DNA of 64,000 nt from Ancylobacter rudongensis (lineage in GTDB: Bacteria; Pseudomonadota; Alphaproteobacteria; Rhizobiales; Xanthobacteraceae). The stretch lies in NCBI RefSeq assembly GCF_900100155.1, contig NZ_FMTP01000002.1, positions 558,001 to 622,000 of the forward strand, given 5' to 3'. The position numbers were made by a program, and so were the translations under genes. Below the pieces are notes generated by a model, which was not told the DNA's origin, ran no database searches, and saw nothing but the letters and a program-made list of their open reading frames with translations. Every line of letters begins with the position of its first letter. Within the stretch, counting starts at the first letter, position 1. This document shows positions 19,214 to 28,265 of the stretch, in pieces.

Positions 19214-20383
19214 ATGATCACCTTGTCCCGCCGCGCTCTGCTCGCGTCCACCCTGCTGCCGCTCAGTGCCGCGCTGGCACCGGCCCGCGCGCAAAGCGCG
19301 CCCGATTTCGGCAAGGTGGCGGCGCCGATTTTCACCGCGCTGGCCAAGGCGAACGACATTCCCGGCCTCGTCGTCGGCATCACCCGCAAGGGCGAGCACG
19401 AAATCCTCGCCATCGGCCAGACCGCCCGCAAGGACGGACGGCCAGTAGACGGCAGCACGCTGTTCGAGCTCGGCTCGGTGAGCAAGACCTTCAATGTGGC
19501 GCTGGCGGCGCTGGCGGCGGAGCACGGGCAGCTCGCGCTCGACGCGCCGCTGGATAAGGTGGCGCAGCGGCTCACCGGCACCGCCTTCGGCGCCCTCACC
19601 CCGCTCGATCTCGCCACCCATGCCACCGGCGGCATGCCGCTGCAGCTGCCCGACAGCATCCGCAACGAGAAGGAGCTGGTCGAATGGCTCGCCGCCTGGA
19701 AGCCGGCGGCGCCCCCGGCGACGCGCCGCGCCTATTCCAACATCAGCATCGGCGTGCTCGGCCTTGTCACCGCCACCGCGCTCGGCACCAGCTTCACCCG
19801 CGCGGCGCAGCGCGACCTGTTCCCGCTGCTGGGGCTGAAGAGCACCTATATCGAGGTTCCGGAGGACGCCATGGCGCGCTACGCCATGGGCTATACCAAG
19901 GCGGACAAGCCGGCCCGCGTCACCCCGGGCCTGCTGGCGCCGGAAGCCTATGGCGTGAAGTCCACCGCGCTCGACATGCTCGCCTTCCTCGACGCCAATA
20001 TGGGCGTCGGCGCGGTGGCCCCCGACATGGCGCGGGCGCTGGCCCGCACCCATACCGGCTACTGCGAGACCTCAAGCTATGTGCAGGAGATGGTCTGGGA
20101 GCGCTATCCCTGGCCGGTGACGCGCGACCGGCTGCTCGCCGGCAATTCGCTCGACATGGCAATGAAGCCGCAGCCGATCAAGAAACTCGACCCGCCCTCC
20201 CCGCCGGCGCCGGCGAGCTTCATCAACAAGACCGGCTCCACCAATGGCTTCGGCAGCTATGTGGTGATGCTGCCGGCGGAACAGCTCGGTGTCGTTGTGC
20301 TCGCCAACCGCAACTATCCCAATGAGGAGCGGGTGAAGGCGGTCTACGCGCTGGTGCAAGGGCTGCTCGGCGGCGCCGGCTGA
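19214..20383 (+). CDS. Class C beta-lactamase (AmpC-like serine hydrolase)
   Basis: 389-residue periplasmic serine beta-lactamase-fold protein with an N-terminal signal peptide (residues 1-27, cleavage after ARA). All class C motifs are present: SVSK with nucleophile Ser88, YSN at 174-176 and KTG at 339-341. The spacing and length match true AmpC enzymes rather than short esterases. The ATG at 19214 is preferred to one 42 bp upstream because the signal peptide begins there. No divergent ampR flanks it, so inducible control by the usual regulator is not evident here. Cephalosporin hydrolysis is expected from the motifs but unproven. Confidence 0.9.
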   Translation: MITLSRRALLASTLLPLSAALAPARAQSAPDFGKVAAPIFTALAKANDIPGLVVGITRKGEHEILAIGQTARKDGRPVDGSTLFELGSVSKTFNVALAALAAEHGQLALDAPLDKVAQRLTGTAFGALTPLDLATHATGGMPLQLPDSIRNEKELVEWLAAWKPAAPPATRRAYSNISIGVLGLVTATALGTSFTRAAQRDLFPLLGLKSTYIEVPEDAMARYAMGYTKADKPARVTPGLLAPEAYGVKSTALDMLAFLDANMGVGAVAPDMARALARTHTGYCETSSYVQEMVWERYPWPVTRDRLLAGNSLDMAMKPQPIKKLDPPSPPAPASFINKTGSTNGFGSYVVMLPAEQLGVVVLANRNYPNEERVKAVYALVQGLLGGAG

Positions 20384-20417
20384 CGCCCGCGCCACCAGTC
20401 CCGTTGAGGCCGCGCGA

Positions 20418-21794
20418 CTACGCCGCCTTGGAGGCCGCGCTGCCCAGCCGGATGAAGGGCAGGCCGGCCAGCAGCACGCCGACGCCGACCACCGCGCCAT
20501 AGCCGGTATAGGCGATGCTGGCATAGAGCAGATAGGCGCAGGTGAGGCAGAACAGCGCCGGGGTCAGCGGGTAGAGCGGCGCCCGGAAACGATCGGTCCG
20601 GCCGCTCTCGCGCTGACGGAGCCGGAAGAACGACACCCCAACCAGCAGCAGGAAGAACCAGAACACCGGCGCGGTGTATTCGACCATCGCCTGGAAGCCC
20701 ACCCGCGTGCTGGCGCCGAACACGACAAGCGCAAGCGCGATGGCGCTCTGGGCGAGAATCGCGTTGACTGGCATGTTGCTGCGCTCCTCCCACAGGCCGA
20801 TGCGGCCGAGAAGCGGCAGTTCGCGCCCCAGCGAGTAATACAGCCGGGCGCCGGTGAAGATGGTCGCGTTCATCGTGCTCAGCGCGGCGAAGCACACCAG
20901 CAGCGCCACCGCCAGCGAGGCGCCGGGCCCGAAGAGCTGGTGCAGCGTGTCGGCCGCCACCACGTCGCTGGCGCGCAGGCCATCGAGCCCCAGCACGTTC
21001 AGGTAGGCGAGATTGATGAGGAAATACAAGGAGGTAATGAGCGCCACGCTCGCCACCAGCACGCGCGGCATGGTGCGGCGCACATTCTTCATCTCGCCCG
21101 AGAGATAGGCCACCTCGTTCCAGCCGCCATAGGTCAGCAGGATCAGCACCATCGCCAGCCCGAACGCGCCGCTGGCCGAGCCGGCATCCGGCGGCGGGGC
21201 GAGTGTCGGGGCGCGGCCCAGCGCCAGGCCGAAGCCGGCGACGAGGACGATGGCGAGGATGATGAGGACGGTGAAGACGATCTGCAGCGTGCGGCTCTGC
21301 TTCGAGCCGGCCAGGTTGATGACGGTGAAGACCAGGATCGCCCCGGCCGCATAGAGCGCCGGCCCCCAGGGGCCCAGCGGCAGGATTCCCTGCGCGTAGT
21401 CGCCGAATACGAAGGCCACTGCCGCGATGGCGCCGGTCTGGATCACGGTGAGCCGCGCCCAGGCGAACAGCAGCGCCACCGGCCGCCCCAGCGCCCGGCG
21501 CAGATAATGATACTCGCCCCCGGCATGGGGATAGGCGGAGCCGAGTTCGGCATAGACGAACGCGCCGATGAGCGTGACGGCGCCGCCGACCAGCCAGAAG
21601 CCGACAAAGGCCCATTCGCTCGACACGTTGAGGGCGACAATCTGCGGGGTGCGGAAAATGCCGATGCCGACCACGATGCCGACCAGCATGGCGACGCCGT
21701 CCAGCGCCGACAGGCTCGATTTCGGGGCGCCCTGCGCCGCCGGGGCGGGGTCGGCGGCGGCGACGGCATCGCGCGCAATCGCGATCGGCTTCAC
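20418..21794 (-). CDS. APC-family amino acid permease
   Basis: 458-residue inner-membrane transporter with about twelve helices. The first helix carries the APC hallmark VGIVVGIGIFRTP near residue 43, and the Y/E-rich segment YPHAGGEYHYLRRALG follows in helix 3. It resembles L-type (LAT-like) amino-acid transporters. It converges with the beta-lactamase gene (34-bp gap) and lies 143 bp downstream of the exported methyltransferase on the same strand. The substrate is unknown. Confidence 0.9.
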   Translation of the reverse strand: MKPIAIARDAVAAADPAPAAQGAPKSSLSALDGVAMLVGIVVGIGIFRTPQIVALNVSSEWAFVGFWLVGGAVTLIGAFVYAELGSAYPHAGGEYHYLRRALGRPVALLFAWARLTVIQTGAIAAVAFVFGDYAQGILPLGPWGPALYAAGAILVFTVINLAGSKQSRTLQIVFTVLIILAIVLVAGFGLALGRAPTLAPPPDAGSASGAFGLAMVLILLTYGGWNEVAYLSGEMKNVRRTMPRVLVASVALITSLYFLINLAYLNVLGLDGLRASDVVAADTLHQLFGPGASLAVALLVCFAALSTMNATIFTGARLYYSLGRELPLLGRIGLWEERSNMPVNAILAQSAIALALVVFGASTRVGFQAMVEYTAPVFWFFLLLVGVSFFRLRQRESGRTDRFRAPLYPLTPALFCLTCAYLLYASIAYTGYGAVVGVGVLLAGLPFIRLGSAASKAA

Positions 21795-21937
21795 GGAGCA
21801 CTCTCCCGTTTTTCAGCTGGGGGCAGGTATTCAGGGGGATAGCGGCGCCGGGCCGCCGGAAAGCGCGTCAGGGCGACGAGCGCCGGGATCGCCGGGCGGC
21901 GCAGGCGCCCCGCCCGGCAGGCTCCCGAGGGCGAAGA

Positions 21938-22846
21938 TCAGTCGCGGATGGCGGTCCAGTTGCGCACCGGCCCGTCCGAGGCGATGCCCGAGAGACTGTT
22001 GCCGACCACGTTGCCGACATAGTCGATGCCGCCGGCGGTGAAGTGCAGTTCCTTGCCGACGACACGGCCCTTCTCGATCGGCGTGCCGCCGAGGTCGCCC
22101 GTGACCTTCTGATAGGTCTGCGTCAGCCGCAGCGGCTGCTCGCCGAGGCGCCAGTCGCCCTCCACCTTGGCCGGCACGATCCACATCAGGGCCGTGCACC
22201 ACCGGCTGCAGTCATCGCCGAGGCGATCGACCCGGTCGGCCTCCCAGTCGCCCATGGCGAAGCTGTTGGAAACGACGCGGGTGCCGGGCTCGAGGTCGAG
22301 GATCTGCGGGCGCAGCCGCTCGTTCAGCTCCGGCAGCAGGAACAGGGTGAGCACCTGTGCCTTGGAGAAATCGGTCTCGAAGATGTCGGCCTGCTCGAAG
22401 GTGGCGCGGTCGGCGACGCCGGCCGCCGCGGCCCGGCGCTTGGCCAGCGCGACGAGATCGGGATTGTATTCGATGCCGTGGGCCCGCAGCCCGCGCTTGG
22501 CCGCCGCGATCACCATGCGCCCGTCGCCGGAGCCGAGATCGATCAGATAGTCCTGCGGCGTCACCTGGGCCATGTCGAGCATGCGTTCGACCAGCGAATC
22601 GGGCGTCGGTACCCACACCACGTCCTTGCCGGGCTGGCCGGATTTGGGGTCGTAGCCTTCCGCCGCCGGGGCGATGATATCAGGCGGGGCCGCGGCCGGC
22701 GGCGGGGCGATGCCCGGCGGCGCCGTCTGCGCCAGTGCCGGGGAGGACAGGGTGAGCGCGCCGGCAGACATCACCACCGCGATGGTGCCCGCCAGAAGGC
22801 CGGAGCGCGGCACCCGTCGTGACGCGCGCCTCGACGTCGCGACCAA
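21938..22846 (-). CDS. Exported class I SAM-dependent methyltransferase-like protein
   Basis: A Rossmann methyltransferase domain (motif I LIDLGSGDGRMV and the acidic GIEYNP) follows an N-terminal signal peptide (hydrophobic run GLLAGTIAVV, cleavage after PALAQ) and a proline/alanine linker; a beta-rich domain with WRLGEQPLRLTQ forms the C-terminus. Start choice is uncertain. TTG at 22846 and GTG at 22813 both give a good signal peptide; ATG at 23002 would add 52 residues from AT-rich, promoter-like DNA. Similar exported proteins occur in alphaproteobacteria. A methyltransferase fold outside the cytoplasm is puzzling because SAM is cytoplasmic, so binding or a different chemistry is possible. 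Confidence 0.75.
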   Translation of the reverse strand: MVATSRRASRRVPRSGLLAGTIAVVMSAGALTLSSPALAQTAPPGIAPPPAAAPPDIIAPAAEGYDPKSGQPGKDVVWVPTPDSLVERMLDMAQVTPQDYLIDLGSGDGRMVIAAAKRGLRAHGIEYNPDLVALAKRRAAAAGVADRATFEQADIFETDFSKAQVLTLFLLPELNERLRPQILDLEPGTRVVSNSFAMGDWEADRVDRLGDDCSRWCTALMWIVPAKVEGDWRLGEQPLRLTQTYQKVTGDLGGTPIEKGRVVGKELHFTAGGIDYVGNVVGNSLSGIASDGPVRNWTAIRD

Positions 22847-23180
22847 CGCATGATTATCTTTTCCGTTGATACAATTTGATACAGTTGATTCGTTGTCGAA
22901 TGCCCGTAACAACTTACCTCTCCTTCGGTTGATACTTGACGTGTCGACCTCTATTGCGACTTTACGTTTGCGTAACATTCGAGATTGCCACGCACCACTC
23001 AAATAACGTTGACGACTTTGCGGTCACAACGGTTTGAATGAGGCTTTCCGGATGACGCCGGTGCCCTAGGCGCACGGCGATCAAACGCACCAAGGCGCGC
23101 GTGCCGCACGGATGGCACGGCCGTCCGGGGCGCCTGCGGCGCGTTGACAGGAAGCTCTCGCGTGTATTCCCTCGTGGCCC
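22847..23180. promoter_or_regulatory. AT-rich control region with phased TTGATAC repeats
   Basis: The stretch 22850-23010 is far more AT-rich than its surroundings. It holds TTGATAC at 22866-22872 and 22876-22882, the variant TTGATTC at 22885-22891, and a further TTGATAC at 22929-22935. The first three are about one helical turn apart. It lies upstream of the methyltransferase gene and, on the other side, of the DUF4287 gene. I see no gene here that I trust. Confidence 0.55.
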
Positions 23181-23393
23181 ATGAGCGACGCGAAGATCAA
23201 AGGCCCGGCGTCCTATTTTCCTTCCATCGAGAAGGCATACGGTCGGCCGATTGCCGAGTGGAAGGCGCTGGTGCGGGCCGCCTGCCCGGCCCGGCACATG
23301 GAACTCGTCGCCCTGCTGAAGCAGCAGCACGGCATGGGGCACGGCCATGCCAATGCGATCGTCGCCCACACCCTTGCCGAGGACGACGGCTAG
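23181..23393 (+). CDS. DUF4287 domain small protein
   Basis: 70-residue cytoplasmic protein consisting of one DUF4287 domain. The family-typical run includes GPASYFPSIEKAYGRP, a central ARHMELVALLK and the C-terminal GMGHGHANAIVAH. Function is unknown; the histidine/glycine-rich tail hints at metal or nucleic-acid contact but nothing is established. It stands alone, about 65 bp upstream of the SRP RNA gene. Confidence 0.88.
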   Translation: MSDAKIKGPASYFPSIEKAYGRPIAEWKALVRAACPARHMELVALLKQQHGMGHGHANAIVAHTLAEDDG

Positions 23394-23425
23394 GCCGTCA
23401 TGTGCGCGCCGCGTCGTCCCACCTC

Positions 23426-23454
23426 TTGCATCCCCCGCCCATCTGGACGATATA
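23426..23454 (+). promoter_or_regulatory. Probable promoter of the SRP RNA gene
   Basis: TTGCAT (23426-23431) and GATATA (23449-23454) are separated by 17 bp and lie directly before the SRP RNA 5' end. Spacing and position fit a sigma-70 promoter. Confidence 0.55.
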
Positions 23455-23458
23455 GGCG

Positions 23459-23557
23459 GCGGGAGGTTGGCGGTGGACGAGCCACTCGCCAACCGGGTCA
23501 GGTCCGGAAGGAAGCAGCCCCAACGAGCCCGGATCGGGTCTCTGTCCAGCCTCCCAC
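23459..23557 (+). ncRNA. ffs: Signal recognition particle 4.5S RNA
   Basis: Small bacterial SRP RNA that binds Ffh and targets membrane proteins. The apical loop is unmistakable: GGTCAGGTCCGGAAGGAAGC followed by AGCC. The closing helix pairs GGGAGGTTGG (23461-23470) with CCAGCCTCCC (23546-23555). The length of about 98 nt is normal for the 4.5S type. In many alphaproteobacteria it lies directly upstream of dnaX; here an autotransporter gene lies between them. Confidence 0.96.
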
Positions 23558-23732
23558 CCTTCGCCCGCTTTGTCGGCAGCGATCCGCGCCGTTCTTTCCC
23601 GGCACGCGGAGCCGGGCGCTCCCCCGATCTGAACAAAAATCGACAGGGTCGCAGGGATGACCCGGCCCCCGCTCGGGTTGCCCCGCACGGCGCACGCCAT
23701 CATTTTCGGCGCTCCGAAATGACGGAGGGCGA

Positions 23733-25742
23733 ATGGTGAAGGCGGTAAGGCGACAGCGGCGCGGGGCGCATCGGGCAGGTCAACGGGCGGCGGGCGGGAT
23801 GGCGGCCCTGATCGGCACGCTTTTCCTCTCCCCGGCGGCGCAGGCCCAGTCGATCTGGGACCCGGTGCTCAGCAACAGCTACTGGTACGTGACCGTCCCG
23901 CAGATGCTGGCCTATGCCGCGCCTAGCACCAGCTTCGCCAACCCGCTCCCCATCGGCGACCAGACGCTATGGGCGCTGGGCACCTCCACCGACGGCGTGT
24001 TCACCGGAACGAGCACCGGCACGCTGGCCATCGGCCCCATCATCTCGACCTCGGAACTGACCATTCAGGGCACGGTGACGCCGGCCGGCCAGATCACCAT
24101 GGTGTTCACCTCCACAGATGGCGGCCCCGGCACGATCGGCCTCGGGCAGATGACGCAGATCGGCGACGCCACCTCGATGGAAATGCAGATGATCATCGGC
24201 ACCGACCTGCTGGTGAGCCACTGGGCCTATATGCTGCCCTATGATCCCGACGTCTTCACCCCGCCGGAAGCGCAGGTGGTGCCGAGCAATCTCTCGCCGC
24301 AATGGGCGTGGTCGCAGGGCACGCCGTGGCGGATCGTCAGCCCGGAAGCCTTCGGCACCACCCAGCCCGGCACCTTCATCATCACCGGCTACAAGAGCGG
24401 CTATTTCTGGGGCGAGGGCCTGCGCCCCGACGGCACCGCCTTCACCCTGCTCGGCTCGATCACGCCGGAAGGCCGGGTGCTGTTCAACACAATCACCGAT
24501 GGCGAGCTCGCCAGCCTCTATGGCGGCATCGAGGGTGACGCCTCGAACGCGCAGATGCTGCTCGGCACCTATGATTCCTCCGCCGTCTTCACCGGCGACA
24601 TCACCAATGCCACGGTCGTGCGCCCCTATGCGCAGACCGTGGCGGCCACCGGCACCACCGCCGCTGTCGGTGCCGCCCGCACGCTCTACGCCGTCGCCGG
24701 CACCACGAACGGCCTTTTCGGGGCGATGGCGCCGGTGACGCTCACGCTCAACGATCTCAGCGGCCCGGCGCTGTCGGGCGCGATCAGCCAGACCCTGCCG
24801 GTGCTGGCCGGCGCCGCCACCGAGGCGACCGCGAACGTCCAGCGCATGCTGGGGCAGGTCGTGACCGAGCGCCTCGACGGCCCCGACCGTCCGGACAGCA
24901 CCACCCAGGCCTGGGTGCGGCCGCTCGGCGGTGGCGGCCAGCAGGGCGCGATCGGTGGCGTGCCCGGCTACAGCTTCGACGGCGGCGGCGCCGCTTTCGG
25001 CGTCGACCGGAGCTTTGACGGGCAAGGCCGCGCCGGCGCCCTCTTCGCCTTCACCTCCACCAGCGTCACCGCCGACACCGACGCCGCGCGGGCCAACCTC
25101 GCCGCCGGCTCGGCCAATCTGCGCTCCTACGTTCTTGGCGCCTATGGCACCACTGCGCTGGCCGAGGGGCTCGACCTCGCCGCCTACGCCAATGGCGGGC
25201 TGGTCGACACCGACACCTCACGCAGCATCGGCTTTGCCGGGGTCGCGGCGACGGGCGACTACCAGAGCCGCGTGCTCCAGCTCGGCGCGCGCCTGCGCGC
25301 AACGATGCCGATCGACGACAGCCTCACCCTGATGCCGGCGGTGCGGCTCGATTTCCTCGGCGTCGACGCGGACAGCTACCGCGAGACCGGCGCCGGCCCG
25401 CTCGACCTCGCGGTGGAGGGCCAGACCACTCGCGAGCTGTTCCTCTCCGGCGAGATCGCCCTGCGCTACGCGCTGACCGACACGCTGGCACTGACGGCGC
25501 GCGGCGCCATCGGCTACGATCTGCTCGGCGACACCGAGGGCGTCACCGCCGCCTTCGCCGGCGGCGGCGATCCTTTCGTCACGCCCGGCGCCGACCTCTC
25601 GCCCTGGCTGTTCACCGCCGGGGTGGGCCTCATCGCCCACGGCACCGAGCGGCTCACCTTCGAGGCCCGCTATGACGTACAGGCCAGCCCCTCCGCCTAT
25701 CTCAACCAGACCGGCTCGGTCGCGGTGAAGTGGCGGCTGTAG
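23733..25742 (+). CDS. Autotransporter (type Va secretion) outer-membrane protein
   Basis: 669-residue protein with an arginine-rich signal peptide (residues 1-39, cleavage after AAQAQ), a passenger region of about 350 residues rich in Gly, Thr and Ser, and a C-terminal beta-barrel from about residue 395 with alternating amphipathic strands. The last residues VAVKWRL lack the common terminal Phe but keep an aromatic near the end. The passenger shows repeated TGTFIITGY/DGTAFTLLG-like strands but no protease motif, so an adhesin-like role is a guess. A GGAGG ribosome-binding site (23724-23728) fixes the start. It is inserted between ffs and dnaX. Confidence 0.88.
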   Translation: MVKAVRRQRRGAHRAGQRAAGGMAALIGTLFLSPAAQAQSIWDPVLSNSYWYVTVPQMLAYAAPSTSFANPLPIGDQTLWALGTSTDGVFTGTSTGTLAIGPIISTSELTIQGTVTPAGQITMVFTSTDGGPGTIGLGQMTQIGDATSMEMQMIIGTDLLVSHWAYMLPYDPDVFTPPEAQVVPSNLSPQWAWSQGTPWRIVSPEAFGTTQPGTFIITGYKSGYFWGEGLRPDGTAFTLLGSITPEGRVLFNTITDGELASLYGGIEGDASNAQMLLGTYDSSAVFTGDITNATVVRPYAQTVAATGTTAAVGAARTLYAVAGTTNGLFGAMAPVTLTLNDLSGPALSGAISQTLPVLAGAATEATANVQRMLGQVVTERLDGPDRPDSTTQAWVRPLGGGGQQGAIGGVPGYSFDGGGAAFGVDRSFDGQGRAGALFAFTSTSVTADTDAARANLAAGSANLRSYVLGAYGTTALAEGLDLAAYANGGLVDTDTSRSIGFAGVAATGDYQSRVLQLGARLRATMPIDDSLTLMPAVRLDFLGVDADSYRETGAGPLDLAVEGQTTRELFLSGEIALRYALTDTLALTARGAIGYDLLGDTEGVTAAFAGGGDPFVTPGADLSPWLFTAGVGLIAHGTERLTFEARYDVQASPSAYLNQTGSVAVKWRL

Positions 25743-25899
25743 CGGCGGGGCCAGGATCGCGCCTCAGCCGCGTGCCCCTGCCGCCTGCCCCCGCCGCGCG
25801 CGGCAGGCCGACGGCGGGCGAGCGTCCCGTCCCCGGAAATTTGCCCGTCCCGTCACTGCGCCGTTGTGCCCTGCCCCGCCGGCGATGCTATGAAGGGGC

Positions 25900-27882
25900 A
25901 TGAGCGCCGACACCCCCGACATGCCTGACCTGATGCACCCCGGCGATGACGGGCCGGGCTTCGACCTTGGGCCCGCGCCGCGCGTGCCGGCCGTGGTGCC
26001 GGCCGTGGTGCCGGCCACGGCGATGCCCTATCGCGTGCTCGCCCGCAAATACCGGCCGCAGACCTTCGCCGATCTGATCGGCCAGGAGGCGATGGTCCGC
26101 ACGCTGAGCAACGCCTTCACCTCCGGGCGCATCGCGCAGGCCTATATCCTCACCGGCGTGCGCGGCGTCGGCAAGACCACCACCGCCCGCATCCTCGCCC
26201 GCGCGCTCAATTACGAGCCGGCCGACGGCCCGGTGGGCGGCGGGCAGCCGACGCTCGACATGCCGGTGCTCGGCCGCCACTGCCGCGACATCATCGAGAG
26301 CCGCCATGTCGACGTGCAGGAGATGGACGCCGCCTCCAATACCGGCATCGGCGATATCCGCGAGATCATCGAGGCGGCGCGCTACAAGCCGGTGCTGGCG
26401 CGCTACAAGGTCTTCATCATCGACGAAGTGCACATGCTCTCCACGGCGGCCTTCAACGGCCTGCTGAAGACGCTGGAAGAGCCGCCCGAGCATGTGAAGT
26501 TCATCTTCGCCACCACCGAAATCCGCAAGGTGCCGGTCACGGTGCTCTCGCGCACCCAGCGCTTCGATCTGCGCCGGGTCGAGGCCGGCACGCTGGCGCG
26601 CCACCTTCACGGCATCTGCACGGCGGAGGGCGTGAACATCGACGCCGAGGCGCTGAGCCTCATCGCCCGCGCGGCGGAAGGCTCGGTGCGCGACGCGCTC
26701 TCGCTGCTCGACCAGGCGATCGCCCATTCCGGCAGCCAGTCCTCCGGCGGCATGGTGCATGGCGAGCAGGTGCGGGCGCTGCTCGGCCTCGCCGATCGCG
26801 GCAGGGTCATCGACCTGTTCGAGGCGCTGATGAAGGGCGACATCGCCCAGGCGCTGACCGAGCTGCGCGAGCAGTATGATTCCGGCGCCGACCCGGCAGT
26901 GGTGATCGCCGATCTCGCCGAGTTCACCCATCTCGTCACCCGGATGAAGATCCTCCCCGAAACCGCCGACGATGCCGCCTTGGTCGAAGCCGAGCGCCTG
27001 CGCGGGCGGGACTTCGCGCGCGGCCTGTCGATGCGGGTGCTCTCGCGCGCCTGGCAGATGCTGACCAAGGGGCTCGCCGAGGTGCAGCAGGCGGCCAAGC
27101 CGATGCAGGCGGCGGAGATGGTGCTGGTGCGCCTCGCTTATGCAAGCGACCTGCCGACCCCGGACGAGGCGCTGCGCCGGCTGCGCGACGGCGCGCCCGA
27201 GCCGGCCGGCCGGCCGTCCGGCGGCGGCGGCGGAATGGGCGGCGGCTCCGGTGGCGCCTCGGCGATGGCGGCGACCGCCCCGCGCAGCTATGCCGCGCCG
27301 AACCCCGCCCCCTCGGCCGCCCCAAGCGCGGCGAGCCATCTCTCGGTGGCCTCGCGCAGCGCGCCGCGCCCGGCCGCGCCGTCGCAGTCGCCCGCCGAGG
27401 CGCCCACGCCCGCCCCGGGCGTCGGCGTCGCGACCTTCGAGGATCTCGTGGCGCTGGCCGCCGCCCGGCGCGATCTCCGGCTCAAATTCGCGCTGGAAAA
27501 CCATCTGCGCCTGGTCGGCTTCGAGGATGGAAGGCTGGAAGTGGCGCTGGCGCCGGGCGGCTCGCCCAATCTGATCCAGGAACTGCAGTCGAAGATTTCC
27601 GAATGGACGGGAAAGCGGTGGCTGGTCGCGCTGTCGCGCGAGGAGGGCGAGCCCACCCTGGCCGAGAGGGCCGCCGCCCAGCGCGACGCGATGATGACCG
27701 GCGTGCGCGCCGACCCGCTGGTGGCGGCGGCGCTGGCCCGTTTCCCCGGCGCCTCGATCGTCGATGTGCGCTCGCTGGCAACGGAAGAGCCCGCCGGGGG
27801 TTTCACCACCGATACCAACGACGCCGATCTGATGGCCGCCCGCGACGACGGGCCGGGCGCGGACGACGAGATCGAATTCTGA
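25900..27882 (+). CDS. dnaX: DNA polymerase III subunit gamma/tau DnaX
   Basis: Clamp-loader ATPase of the replicative polymerase, 660 residues. After a 45-residue N-terminal extension with a VPA repeat, the AAA+ core carries Walker A GVRGVGKT (86-93), Walker B DEVH (175-178) and SRTQRFDLRR (sensor/arginine-finger region). The zinc module of E. coli DnaX is reduced here; only one Cys (GRHC, near 128) remains, as I recall for related alphaproteobacteria. An alanine/proline linker (about 430-510) precedes the tau C-terminal domain. I see no A-rich slippery site, so a short gamma form by frameshifting is not indicated. ybaB follows after 14 bp. Confidence 0.95.
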   Translation: MSADTPDMPDLMHPGDDGPGFDLGPAPRVPAVVPAVVPATAMPYRVLARKYRPQTFADLIGQEAMVRTLSNAFTSGRIAQAYILTGVRGVGKTTTARILARALNYEPADGPVGGGQPTLDMPVLGRHCRDIIESRHVDVQEMDAASNTGIGDIREIIEAARYKPVLARYKVFIIDEVHMLSTAAFNGLLKTLEEPPEHVKFIFATTEIRKVPVTVLSRTQRFDLRRVEAGTLARHLHGICTAEGVNIDAEALSLIARAAEGSVRDALSLLDQAIAHSGSQSSGGMVHGEQVRALLGLADRGRVIDLFEALMKGDIAQALTELREQYDSGADPAVVIADLAEFTHLVTRMKILPETADDAALVEAERLRGRDFARGLSMRVLSRAWQMLTKGLAEVQQAAKPMQAAEMVLVRLAYASDLPTPDEALRRLRDGAPEPAGRPSGGGGGMGGGSGGASAMAATAPRSYAAPNPAPSAAPSAASHLSVASRSAPRPAAPSQSPAEAPTPAPGVGVATFEDLVALAAARRDLRLKFALENHLRLVGFEDGRLEVALAPGGSPNLIQELQSKISEWTGKRWLVALSREEGEPTLAERAAAQRDAMMTGVRADPLVAAALARFPGASIVDVRSLATEEPAGGFTTDTNDADLMAARDDGPGADDEIEF

Positions 27883-27896
27883 CACAGGAGTCCCGG

Positions 27897-28217
27897 ATGA
27901 AAGACCTTCTCGGCATCATGTCCAAGGTGAAGGAGATGCAGTCCAAGATGGAGCAGCTCCAGGCGGAACTGGAGGCCATCGAGGTCGAAGGCGCGGCCGG
28001 CGGCGGCATGGTCACGGTGCGCCTCTCCGCCAAGGGCGCGCTGAAGGCGATCCATGTCGACCCCAGCCTGCTGAACCACGAGGAAGCGGAAATCCTCGAA
28101 GACCTGATCGTCGCCGCCCATGCCGATGCCCGCGCCAAGGGCGAGCGCATCGTGCAGGAAAAGACCCAGGCGATCACCGCCGGCCTGCCGATCCCGCCCG
28201 GCATTAAGCTGTTCTGA
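27897..28217 (+). CDS. ybaB: Nucleoid-associated protein YbaB/EbfC
   Basis: 106-residue DNA-binding protein of the YbaB/EbfC family, which forms a tweezer-like dimer. Residues 1-30 form the helical start (MKDLLGIMSKVKEMQSKM), followed by the beta-strand core GMVTVRLSAKG and a C-terminal helix ending in IPPGIKLF. It starts 14 bp after dnaX with a GGAG ribosome-binding site, so the two are co-transcribed. The recR gene that normally follows ybaB in this neighbourhood is absent. Confidence 0.95.
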   Translation: MKDLLGIMSKVKEMQSKMEQLQAELEAIEVEGAAGGGMVTVRLSAKGALKAIHVDPSLLNHEEAEILEDLIVAAHADARAKGERIVQEKTQAITAGLPIPPGIKLF

Positions 28218-28242
28218 GAGACGGGCGCCGCGCCCCGCCGCC

Positions 28243-28265
28243 CCCTCTCCCCGACGGGGAGAGGG
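28243..28265 (+). terminator. Hairpin after ybaB, CCCTCTCCCC/GGGGAGAGGG type
   Basis: Perfect 10-bp arms (28243-28252 and 28256-28265) with a 3-nt loop, 25 bp after the ybaB stop. A partner copy with arms CTCTCCCC / GGGGAGAG lies at about 28333-28350. This is a widespread spacer repeat and probably ends the dnaX-ybaB transcript, although no T-run follows. Confidence 0.5.

Noticed and set aside
22847-23002. ATG start of the exported methyltransferase at 23002
   Set aside because: The added residues come from AT-rich, repeat-containing DNA and would hide the signal peptide; kept only as an alternative.
25987-26023. Short tandem repeat encoding VPAVVPAVVPA in dnaX
   Set aside because: Low-complexity N-terminal extension outside the ATPase core; common in GC-rich genomes and not informative.
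25900-27882. Programmed frameshift in dnaX producing a short gamma form
   Set aside because: No A-rich slippery heptamer with a following stem could be seen in the expected region.
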